From: a virus
Length of the DNA stretch: 27,968 bases
Reading direction: 5' to 3' (one strand)
Virus record (IMG/VR): IMGVR_UViG_3300045918_000844
Span: 1-27,968 of that record
Made by a program: the position numbers and the translations under genes. Below are positions 12,987-19,261 of this stretch, piece by piece (position 1 is the stretch's first letter; each line of letters opens with the position of its first letter). The notes beneath the pieces were generated by a model that saw only the letters and a program-made list of their open reading frames with translations, had not been told where the DNA came from and did no database searches.

Positions 12987-13973
12987 ATGACCACACCCAC
13001 CCAACCTAAACCCGCTGATATTAAAGCGACCGTCGCGCTGACCTTTGAGATTACTGCAAATGCAGACGGCACTGTGCCTACCGAGGCACATCTACTGCCC
13101 AGCGGATATTTTCGTGCTACTGACGGTCGCCCGTATTGTTGTGCTGCGTGGTTTATTGATGCCGCTGTTGCTGCACAAGTTATTGCCCGCATGGCAGCAA
13201 AGAAAAACGACACGATGTTTGATTTTGAACATCAAAGTCTTTATGCCGATGACAACGACGGTCTGCCAACACCTGCTGCGGGCTGGTTTCATGCCCTTGA
13301 ATGGCGTGAAACAGGGTTGTACGCCATCAATATCGACTGGGTAGAAGACACCAAGCCGTTAATCCTTTCTAAAAAAATCCGCTATATCAGTGCAGTGTTT
13401 TCCTATTACGAAGGCACTGGCGAGGTGCTAGAGATTCTCTCTGTTGCCCTAACCAATTCACCCGCGCTCGACGGGCTTGATGCCCTCGCCGCATTATCCA
13501 AACGTTTTTCCTCACTCACTACAGACAAAGGTACAACTATGCCCGATCCACAGGTAGCGGTCTTAACCGCTGAACGCGATACCCTAAAAACTCAAGCGGT
13601 GGCGTTGACCGCTGAACGTGATGAGCTAAAAACCGCAAACACCGCATTGACAGCAAAAGTTGCGGAGTTAGAGCAAGAAAAAGTAGCTACGGCGGTCGCC
13701 AGTGAACAGCAACAATGTGCTGATTTATTACAAGCGGCGTTGACAACGGGTAAAGTCAGACCGAGCGCGAAGGCGTATTTGTCTACGATAATCGATATAG
13801 CTAGATTAAAAGAGGCGATAGATTGTTTTGGTGATACTAAAGACGCGCTATTAACTAAACAACACACCAAAGACGCAACAACTGGCAATCATGGGCTAAC
13901 TGAAACTGAAATAGCCATGTGTACCAAAATGGGCGTTACCCCTGAAAACTACCTGAAAACCAAGGAGGCATAA
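12987..13973 (+). CDS. Prohead protease with C-terminal scaffold (Mu gpI-like)
   Basis: This 328-residue protein matches the Mu I protease family. The N-terminal protease part (1 to about 170) has 'LLPSGYFRATDGRPY', a 'MFDFEHQSLYADDNDGLP' segment with the likely catalytic histidine, 'PAAGWFHALEWRETGLYA' and 'RYISAVFSYYEGTGEV'. It ends 'LTNSPALDGLDALAAL'. The C-terminal part is a coiled-coil scaffold (about 190-232, two 'LTAERD' repeats) that would be cleaved as the capsid matures. An internal ATG at 13539 would make the scaffold alone. A GAGG ribosome site precedes the start. This is the first gene of the plus-strand structural operon. In Mu it would follow F and G, which are missing here. 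Confidence 0.9.
   Translation: MTTPTQPKPADIKATVALTFEITANADGTVPTEAHLLPSGYFRATDGRPYCCAAWFIDAAVAAQVIARMAAKKNDTMFDFEHQSLYADDNDGLPTPAAGWFHALEWRETGLYAINIDWVEDTKPLILSKKIRYISAVFSYYEGTGEVLEILSVALTNSPALDGLDALAALSKRFSSLTTDKGTTMPDPQVAVLTAERDTLKTQAVALTAERDELKTANTALTAKVAELEQEKVATAVASEQQQCADLLQAALTTGKVRPSAKAYLSTIIDIARLKEAIDCFGDTKDALLTKQHTKDATTGNHGLTETEIAMCTKMGVTPENYLKTKEA
13539..13973 (+). CDS. Nested scaffold protein (Mu gpZ-like internal start)
   Basis: In frame with the protease gene, Met185 (ATG at 13539) has its own ribosome site, AAAGG, about seven bases upstream. A 144-residue product beginning 'MPDPQVAVLTAERD' would contain only the coiled-coil scaffold and C-terminal tail. Mu makes its scaffold Z in this way from the I gene. 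That the start is used is inferred. Confidence 0.65.
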   Translation: MPDPQVAVLTAERDTLKTQAVALTAERDELKTANTALTAKVAELEQEKVATAVASEQQQCADLLQAALTTGKVRPSAKAYLSTIIDIARLKEAIDCFGDTKDALLTKQHTKDATTGNHGLTETEIAMCTKMGVTPENYLKTKEA

Positions 13974-14884
13974 TGGCGGCTTTAACCTCAGATCAATTAC
14001 TGGCATTAAAAACGACACTTAAAGCACGATTTAACGCGGGTTTAATTGCCGCGCCGAATCATTGGGCGCAAGTAGCAATGCTGATTACCAGTGGTAGTCA
14101 TTCAAACACTTATGGCTGGCTGTCACAGTTCCCTGCGTTTCGTGAGTGGGTGGGTAGTCGCTCACATAAAGTGCTGAGTGAAAAAGCTTTTACGGTGGTA
14201 AATAAAAAGTTTGAAAACACCATTGATGTACAACGCACTGACATTGAAGATGATGTATTCGGTCATTACGCTACCGTTGCCGAGAGTTACGGTGCGGCGG
14301 TTATTGACTTACAAAATGACTTAATTTTTCAAGCGTTGGCAGCAGGTTTTGCTACTGAGTGCTATGACGGTCAATATTTTTTTGACACCGATCATCCGCT
14401 CGCGCCGAATGAAGATGGCACGGGGACACCGACTGTAATCAGCAATCGCATTGCAGGGGGTACAGGTGAACCGTGGGTGTTGCTGTGTACAGAACGTGCG
14501 GCGAAGCCCTTGTATTTACAAGAACGCATGAAACCCGAATTCGAATCGATAGTCTCTGCACAAAATCAGAATGTGTTTGATTTAGACGTGTACAGCTTCG
14601 GTGGTCGCTGGCGTGGTAATGCGGCGTATGGCTTTTGGCAAACTGCATTTGGTGCAAAAGTGGCACTGGATGAAACTGCATTCAACACCGCTTATGACGC
14701 GATGCTGAAATTCAAGGGCGATGGCGGTCGTAAATTGGGTATTACCCCCGACTTGTTAATTGTGGGACCTGATAATCGTGCGGCGGCTGAGCAGTTAATT
14801 TTAGCTCAAAATAAAACAGGCGGCGCGTCGAATACTAACTACAAGAAAGTAAAGCTTCTTGTCTCTCCTTGGATGGCATTATGA
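13973..14884 (+). CDS. Major capsid protein (Mu gpT-like)
   Basis: The 303-residue product is very close in length to Mu T (305). It carries the family's N-terminus ('LKARFNAGLIAAPNHWAQVA'), 'YGWLSQFPAFREWVG' and 'FENTIDVQRTDIEDDVFG'. It also has a tail of 'GRKLGITPDLLIVGPDNRAA' and 'KLLVSPWMAL'. It would form the icosahedral shell. The ATG overlaps the protease stop (TAATG) and has a full AAGGAGG ribosome site. That is the strongest site seen in the operon, as expected for the most abundant virion protein. Confidence 0.93.
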   Translation: MAALTSDQLLALKTTLKARFNAGLIAAPNHWAQVAMLITSGSHSNTYGWLSQFPAFREWVGSRSHKVLSEKAFTVVNKKFENTIDVQRTDIEDDVFGHYATVAESYGAAVIDLQNDLIFQALAAGFATECYDGQYFFDTDHPLAPNEDGTGTPTVISNRIAGGTGEPWVLLCTERAAKPLYLQERMKPEFESIVSAQNQNVFDLDVYSFGGRWRGNAAYGFWQTAFGAKVALDETAFNTAYDAMLKFKGDGGRKLGITPDLLIVGPDNRAAAEQLILAQNKTGGASNTNYKKVKLLVSPWMAL

Positions 14885-15222
14885 GTTTACAACAAATATA
14901 TGTGCGTATTACACGCGGTAAGACTAACACCACGTTTCACCGCGCTGGCATGACCTTTACTAAAGAATGGCTGTGTGTTGGTGTTGATGAGGCGACCGCA
15001 AGTTGTTTGTATGCGGAGCAGATGTTGGAGGTCTCTGAGACTGATCCAGAAATGATTGAGGCAGTCGAAGCCGTTCGCCCTGAGCCTGTCGAAGGGTTTG
15101 AGGCGAGTAGTTCGACAAACTCAGGTGTTCGACAAGCTCACAGCTCAGGGCAAACGGTCGAGGGGCAACAAGTGGTCGAGCAAGATGCCGTAGATACGGT
15201 AAAGAAAAAAGGTAAAAGCTAA
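14881..15222 (+). CDS. Mu gp35-like protein with repeat-derived C-terminal half
   Basis: I start this 113-residue protein at the ATG overlapping the capsid stop (ATGA). A TTG four codons earlier is possible. The first ~60 residues ('YVRITRGKTNTTFHRAGMTF', 'EATASCLYAEQMLEV') have the compact fold pattern of HI1506/Mu gp35-like proteins found between capsid and gp36. Residues about 66-95 ('RPEPVEGFEASSS...VRQAHSSGQTVEG') are encoded by interspersed repeats, followed by a lysine-rich end. The insert sits in what is normally a variable, disordered tail, so the protein may still work. Confidence 0.75.
   Translation: MSLQQIYVRITRGKTNTTFHRAGMTFTKEWLCVGVDEATASCLYAEQMLEVSETDPEMIEAVEAVRPEPVEGFEASSSTNSGVRQAHSSGQTVEGQQVVEQDAVDTVKKKGKS
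15071..15157. repeat. Interspersed repeats inside the gp35-like gene, locus 6
   Basis: Three partial copies (CCGTTCGCCCTGAGCCTGTC..., AGTTCGACAAACTCAGG, TTCGACAAGCTCACAGCTCA...) lie in frame within the coding sequence and make up about a quarter of the protein. Confidence 0.9.
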
Positions 15223-15719
15223 TGTTTGCCACCCGCGCCGATTTGTTACGCAATAGCAATGCACGTCGGCTAATGCAGTTAGCAATCCCATCTGATCGTG
15301 AGATGCCTCAAGATGTCGAGGCGTTAAGAGTAGCCATTGAGGGCGGTGTTTTAACGGCGTATAGCGCGGATGACCAAATTACAATTGCATTGGCATTGGT
15401 AGTAATTGACGGTGCGCTGGCGGATGCCGATGCGTTAATACTCAGTTATGGCATACCAGAAACCGTGCAAACCACATTGTTAGCACGGATAGCCTCAACG
15501 ATTGCCCTGTATTACCTGCAAGGCACTGAAAAAATGAATGAGACGGTGCAGAAGGCATTCGACGGCGTTATTAAACTACTCGATGGTCATGCCAAAGGCA
15601 CGCTATCACTAATTCCAACAGTTGTAACTGTACCGCCTGAACCTGTAGGCATGGGTGCTGAAATTGGCTCTAGCCCAGTACGGTACAGCGGCGGTAGTTA
15701 TAACTGGGATTTTGATTAA
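15222..15719 (+). CDS. Mu gp36-like (DUF1320) head-tail connector protein
   Basis: The 165-residue protein shows the DUF1320 pattern. It has an N-terminal 'FATRADLLRNSNARRLMQLA' and an 'ALVVIDGALADADALILSYG' helix pair. These lead to 'LARIASTIALYYLQG' and 'KAFDGVIKLLDGHAKGTLSL'. In Mu this gene lies between the capsid gene and gp37, and its relatives join the head to the tail. It overlaps both neighbours (TAATG at each end), so its level is tied to theirs. Confidence 0.88.
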   Translation: MFATRADLLRNSNARRLMQLAIPSDREMPQDVEALRVAIEGGVLTAYSADDQITIALALVVIDGALADADALILSYGIPETVQTTLLARIASTIALYYLQGTEKMNETVQKAFDGVIKLLDGHAKGTLSLIPTVVTVPPEPVGMGAEIGSSPVRYSGGSYNWDFD

Positions 15720-16189
15720 TGCTATCGCTAAAACCTATTATTACCGTACTAACGCCTAAACCCGCTGATTTCAACGGGTTGTGGTTTCGCAAAGTAGCAG
15801 GGGCGGCTGAGTATGCACAGGCGCGTGATGAGGCGTTGCCATTACCGATGTGTTGGGTGGTGCGAGCGGCGGATAAATCGGATCATGTCGGTGATGGCGT
15901 TGAAGATGTGGCGATTGCGTTTGATGTCGTGATTGCTATTGAAAATGTCCGTACTCATACCGCTGGTGATACCGATGATTTGTTGCTGCACTATCGGCAA
16001 GCAGTGAAGAAATTACTGTTAGGCACTAAGTTTACTGGTGCAATCAAGCCGATTAAATTTTCAGGCGGCGCGATTGTTGACTATACCAATGCGGATTTGT
16101 ACTGGCGTGATCGGTATGAGGTAGAGGCAGTGATTGAAAACTATCTGCCTGATCCTGTCGATGTGTTTGCAAATATGACAAAAATTTAA
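15719..16189 (+). CDS. Mu gp37-like (DUF1834) tail completion protein
   Basis: This 156-residue protein fits the DUF1834 family: 'ALPLPMCWVVRAADKS', then 'DVAIAFDVVIAIENVRTH' and a long final strand region ending 'DLYWRDRYEVEAVIENYL'. Relatives sit at the head-proximal end of the tail. In Mu it is followed by gp38 (DUF2635). Here a repeat block follows instead and gp38 is not found. The start overlaps the gp36 stop. Confidence 0.85.
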   Translation: MLSLKPIITVLTPKPADFNGLWFRKVAGAAEYAQARDEALPLPMCWVVRAADKSDHVGDGVEDVAIAFDVVIAIENVRTHTAGDTDDLLLHYRQAVKKLLLGTKFTGAIKPIKFSGGAIVDYTNADLYWRDRYEVEAVIENYLPDPVDVFANMTKI

Positions 16190-16279
16190 CCCTTCGACTG
16201 TTCGACAAGCTCACAGCGAACGTTATCCGTTCATGGTGACTGTGAGTTTATCGAACAGTCGAACCACGAACCACGAACC
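16190..16279. repeat. Interspersed repeats forming a hairpin before the sheath gene, locus 7
   Basis: Facing copies create a 19-bp inverted repeat with two mismatches (CTGTTCGACAAGCTCACAG at 16198-16216 and CTGTGAGTTTATCGAACAG at 16240-16258), then three short GAACCAC iterations. It fills the gap where gp38 would be expected. The mRNA would fold strongly here between connector and sheath genes. Confidence 0.88.
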
Positions 16280-16294
16280 ACAGAGAGTTTACAC

Positions 16295-17797
16295 ATGATT
16301 TTTAAAAATATTTTAGATACCTTTCGTGTACCAGGTGCGTACATTGAAATAGATGGCTCGATGGCGGGATTGAACAGTAGTTCAGTGCCTAATTTATTGT
16401 TAGTCGGGCAGAAATTAGCAGTAGGCACAGCCCCAGCGGGTGAAATCAGCTTTATTAGCAGTTTGGCGGATGCTATCGCTAAGACAGGTAGCGGCTCAAT
16501 GTTGGCACAAATGGCAGCGCGGTTTTATGCCATTAACCCGATGCTGAACTTGTATTTGTTGCCGTTTTCAGACAATGCCACGGGGTTAGCAGCGACTGCA
16601 ACACTGACGGTCGCACAGCCAACGACCGCAGACTGGGGAACTATGTCCTTATATATAGCAGGTCAGTTAATTGCAGTGTCTGTTACCTCAACGATGACGA
16701 CAGCCGATATTGCCACTGCACTACAAACTGCAATCGATAGCGTGAGTAGCAATAATCTTTGCGTGACTTCGGCGGTTGTTGGTTCGGTGCTTACGCTCAC
16801 CGCTAAACACAAGGGCGTATGTGGTAACGCGATTGATGTTCGTTTGAATGCACTGCCACAGGACAAAACACCCACGGGATTGGTGGTGAATATTACTGGT
16901 TTTGCAGGGGGTACATTAGTACCAACCGCTATTTCAGCAGATTCAATCGCGGCTATTTTCGATAATGATGACAGCGGTTTTCTTAACGTGCCGTCTAAGT
17001 ATATCGCGTTAGGTATGAATGATCCTGCGTCATTAGTGGCATTTCACGCTGAAAGCCAACGCCGTTATGCACCACCGTTGCAGTCAGGTTTTAGAGCCTT
17101 TACTGCCTTTAACGGAGCATACAGTGATGCCTATAGTTTTGGTGCTAGCAAGAACTATGAGCATATTTGCTGTGTCGCGATGAATCACGGGCTAACGTCA
17201 GTGTGGGAAACGGCAGCAATTGTTGCAGCGACTGCGTGTCCTGCGATGTATGAAAGTCCTGTGGTGTCACTGGAAGGATTGGCATTAAAAGGCTTGCAAA
17301 TTGCGCAACCATTCACGTTTAATCAAGCTAACGCGCTGTTGTTTCAAGGCATGAGTTTGATACAAAAATCGCGTGATGGGGCGTGTTCGATTAAACGCTT
17401 AATCTCAATGTATTTGCATCGTGCTGATGACAGTTTAGATGATGCCTTTTTGGATATTAATACCACTGAGGTATTAGAGCGTATTCGTTATGAGCAACGC
17501 ATAGGCGCGATTCAGCGTTTCACTGGCACGGCGGCGGCGAAGAATAACGAGGGTTATCGCCCCGGTCTGCGTATTACGACTACCGATGATGTGATTGCCT
17601 TTTTACTGACCATGTATCGTGAAAAATTAATGCACGAAAAAGGTTGGGTTCAGGACTACGCGTTTTATAAAAACAATCTGATTGTTGAACAAGACCCGAC
17701 TAACCCCAGTCGATTTAACTATCAAGACACGCCTGTGATTCTATCGCCATTCTATATTTTGGCGGGTCAAGCACAGTTTAGAAAAGTGGCTAACTAG
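16295..17797 (+). CDS. Contractile tail sheath protein (Mu gpL-like)
   Basis: The 500-residue product matches Mu L (about 495) in length and layout. The N-terminus has 'FRVPGAYIEIDGSMAGLNSS' and 'NLLLVGQKLAVGTAP'. A variable insert domain occupies roughly 100-210. The C-terminal half carries the conserved sheath core with 'RRYAPPLQSGFRAFTAF', 'KGLQIAQPFTFNQANALLFQ' and 'IKRLISMYLHRADDS'. It ends 'VILSPFYILAGQAQFRKVAN'. It polymerises around the tube and contracts on infection. The GAGAG ribosome site lies just after the repeat hairpin. Confidence 0.93.
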   Translation: MIFKNILDTFRVPGAYIEIDGSMAGLNSSSVPNLLLVGQKLAVGTAPAGEISFISSLADAIAKTGSGSMLAQMAARFYAINPMLNLYLLPFSDNATGLAATATLTVAQPTTADWGTMSLYIAGQLIAVSVTSTMTTADIATALQTAIDSVSSNNLCVTSAVVGSVLTLTAKHKGVCGNAIDVRLNALPQDKTPTGLVVNITGFAGGTLVPTAISADSIAAIFDNDDSGFLNVPSKYIALGMNDPASLVAFHAESQRRYAPPLQSGFRAFTAFNGAYSDAYSFGASKNYEHICCVAMNHGLTSVWETAAIVAATACPAMYESPVVSLEGLALKGLQIAQPFTFNQANALLFQGMSLIQKSRDGACSIKRLISMYLHRADDSLDDAFLDINTTEVLERIRYEQRIGAIQRFTGTAAAKNNEGYRPGLRITTTDDVIAFLLTMYREKLMHEKGWVQDYAFYKNNLIVEQDPTNPSRFNYQDTPVILSPFYILAGQAQFRKVAN

Positions 17798-17805
17798 GAC
17801 ATATT

Positions 17806-18168
17806 ATGGCTATTATTAATAATGTAAGAAAGGTGATGTCGCCCTCGATTGGGCGCATACCACTGGCGGATAAAGCGGGTTCATTTACACCCAGTGGTAC
17901 AAAACGCGAACATAAAGGCGGGCGGATACCTGAAGACGGTGGGCATTTAGATACCTCTGTTCCTGCTAAATTAGAACTATCAGTAAATTTGTTAGGCAAC
18001 ATTGATGTGACACGATTCAATTCAATTGTTGATGAAGATGTGACGGTGCAGTTAGCTGATGGTCAGGTGCATTTGCTATCAAAAGCGTTTTGTACTGAGC
18101 CTGTCCAAGTCAGTGATGGTGAAGGCAAGTTGACGATCATGGCAAATTTTTCAGAGAGAATTTCCTAA
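17806..18168 (+). CDS. Tail tube protein (Mu gpM-like)
   Basis: This 120-residue protein has the size of the Mu M tube protein (118). It shows 'GGHLDTSVPAKLELSVNLLG' and 'VTVQLADGQVHLLSKAFCTE', a beta-rich pattern typical of tube subunits. It forms the inner hollow tube through which DNA passes. It follows the sheath by eight bases and overlaps gp41 (TAATG). Confidence 0.88.
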   Translation: MAIINNVRKVMSPSIGRIPLADKAGSFTPSGTKREHKGGRIPEDGGHLDTSVPAKLELSVNLLGNIDVTRFNSIVDEDVTVQLADGQVHLLSKAFCTEPVQVSDGEGKLTIMANFSERIS

Positions 18169-18428
18169 TGACTGATTTAGCATTAAAACACCCGTTGGAA
18201 TTCGGCAAATTGACGGTTGATAAATTAAAATTTCGGGATCATGTGACGGCTGGCGATATGCTCGCATTTGATAAAAAAGGTAACGTCGCACAAAATATTG
18301 AGCTGATAGCGAATTTATCAGGCACTGATGAATCAATGATTAAACAATTGCATCGTGTTGATTACAGTGCGGCCGTGAAAATTGTCGATGATTTGTTTGC
18401 CGATGAGGCTGATGCCGAAAAAAAGTAG
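18168..18428 (+). CDS. Tail assembly chaperone gp41 (zero-frame product)
   Basis: The 86-residue zero-frame product starts 'LKHPLEFGKLTVDKLKFRDH', the pattern of Mu gp41 and the P2 E-like chaperones, and ends in an acidic tail '...DLFADEADAEKK'. It helps assemble the tail around the tape measure. Its last three codons form a slippery sequence leading into a -1 frame extension. Confidence 0.9.
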   Translation: MTDLALKHPLEFGKLTVDKLKFRDHVTAGDMLAFDKKGNVAQNIELIANLSGTDESMIKQLHRVDYSAAVKIVDDLFADEADAEKK

Positions 18429-18565
18429 TAAAGGTATTATCAGCGGTCAGTTTAGTAATGGCTGTTTTTCACCAACCGCTACCGCTGGTTAAAGCGATGT
18501 CGCTGACCGAGTTGTTTGTGTGGGCTACGATAGCCGCAAAGATGAGTGGTAGAAAGTTCGAGTAA
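18168..18565 (+). CDS. gp41-gp41' frameshift fusion chaperone (132 aa)
   Basis: Slippage by -1 at A-AAA-AAG (18419-18425) joins gp41 to a 46-residue extension read from 18425 to the TAA at 18563-18565. The extension reads 'VVKVLSAVSLVMAVFHQPLP' and 'SLTELFVWATIAAKMSGRKF', a helical, hydrophobic-rich pattern like the second-frame part of Mu and P2 tail chaperones. It has no start codon with a good ribosome site, as expected for a frameshift product. In lambda (G/GT) and P2 (E/E+E') the two forms are made in a fixed ratio. The frame stays open exactly until the repeat cluster begins. Confidence 0.85.
18419..18425 (+). promoter_or_regulatory. Programmed -1 frameshift slippery heptamer
   Basis: A-AAA-AAG lies in the correct phase directly before the zero-frame TAG. 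A GAGG ten bases upstream (18405-18408) could act as a stimulatory internal ribosome site, as in dnaX. Downstream, CAGCGG and CCGCTG segments could pair to form a stimulatory stem. Confidence 0.85.
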
Positions 18566-18568
18566 TGG

Positions 18569-18790
18569 TTCGACAAGCTCACCATGAACGGCTATACCGT
18601 TCGCCCTGAGCTAGTCGAAGGGTGGTTCGACAAGCTCACCACGAACGGATTTAATAAGCGGTTATGCCGTTCGCCCTGAGCTAGTCGAAGGGTGGTTCGA
18701 CAAGCTCACCACGAACGGATTTAATAAGCGGTTATGCCGTTCGCCCTGAGCTAGTCGAAGGGTGGTTCGACACGCTCACCACGAACGGAT
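18569..18790. repeat. Interspersed repeat cluster with 70-bp tandem copies, locus 8
   Basis: One lone repeat is followed by three tandem copies of a 70-bp unit starting at 18597, 18667 and 18737. Each contains a CCGTTCGCCCTGAGCTAGTC half and a facing GGTTCGACAAGCTCACCACG half. Copies 1 and 2 are nearly identical. The third has one visible change (CACGCTCACC) and ends early. It separates the frameshift product from the terminator and is the main part of a stretch of about 360 bases before the next gene. Confidence 0.93.
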
Positions 18791-18806
18791 TCGTAAACAG
18801 ATTAAC

Positions 18807-18840
18807 AAGCCCGTGAATCGAAAGGTTCACGGGCTTTTTT
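18807..18840 (+). terminator. Intrinsic terminator inside the tail operon
   Basis: An 11-bp perfect stem (AAGCCCGTGAA at 18807-18817, TTCACGGGCTT at 18826-18836) is followed by TTTT. It points along the operon between the tail chaperone and the tape measure. Transcription of the remaining tail genes must pass through it or start again after it. Confidence 0.85.
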
Positions 18841-18928
18841 ATGCCCGCTAGAATCATTTCCATCCTGCTAATCCCCGTTGTCACTCGCTAGACTACCTCA
18901 TCATTTTTTATAACGGCTGTATGATCCT

Positions 18929-19072
18929 ATGCCAATAAGACTCCTCGCCATATTCATCGCTGTGCTAATCGTCATTATTTTGGCAGTTGGTTTCCTTTGC
19001 TATCGCATTGGTCTCCTCGCATTAACGGTGCGGCACTCGTTGTGGGGTAATAGTTGTCATGAACAGCCCTGA
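18929..19072 (+). CDS. 47-aa single-pass membrane protein
   Basis: A short frame starting at ATG 18929 reads 'MPIRLLAIFIAVLIVIILAV' and continues with a cysteine and a basic C-terminal part before TGA at 19070-19072. One transmembrane helix covers about residues 4-24. Its 3' end overlaps the next gene by 14 bp, which supports it being real, though no clear ribosome site is visible. Small holin-like, spanin-like and toxin-like peptides all look like this; I cannot choose between them. The 88 bases between the terminator and this gene hold no other feature I can support. Confidence 0.5.
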   Translation: MPIRLLAIFIAVLIVIILAVGFLCYRIGLLALTVRHSLWGNSCHEQP

Positions 19073-19259
19073 TACCCCGTTGTTAATCCGAGCTAAAACC
19101 CGCCACACGACGATTAAAAACTATTATCTAAGCTGTGGTCACGATGAACAGCAATGGCACACGGTTAATCACAACCCTCAGTTATTCAATGCCGTGTGGC
19201 GGCGAATGCTCGGTATCCCCAGCGGTAATATGCCACCACCCGAAGCGATGCGGAGATAA
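19059..19259 (+). CDS. Small protein before the tape measure, unknown function
   Basis: This 66-residue basic protein is unrecognised. It has 'NYYLSCGHDEQQWHTVNHNP', rich in H, C, Y and W, and then 'LFNAVWRRMLGIPSGN'. It overlaps the 47-aa membrane gene and ends two bases before the tape-measure start. Mu-like phages often keep a small gene at this place. A role in tail assembly is possible by position only. Confidence 0.55.
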   Translation: MNSPDTPLLIRAKTRHTTIKNYYLSCGHDEQQWHTVNHNPQLFNAVWRRMLGIPSGNMPPPEAMRR

Positions 19260-19261
19260 CC

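Noticed and set aside
12897-13213. Minus-strand frames over the protease start region
   Set aside because: They are antisense to a clear family protein and carry no recognisable motif.
18597-18790. Regular 70-bp repeats that could look like a CRISPR array
   Set aside because: The copies abut without unique spacers and match a repeat family dispersed through the window. No cas genes are near.
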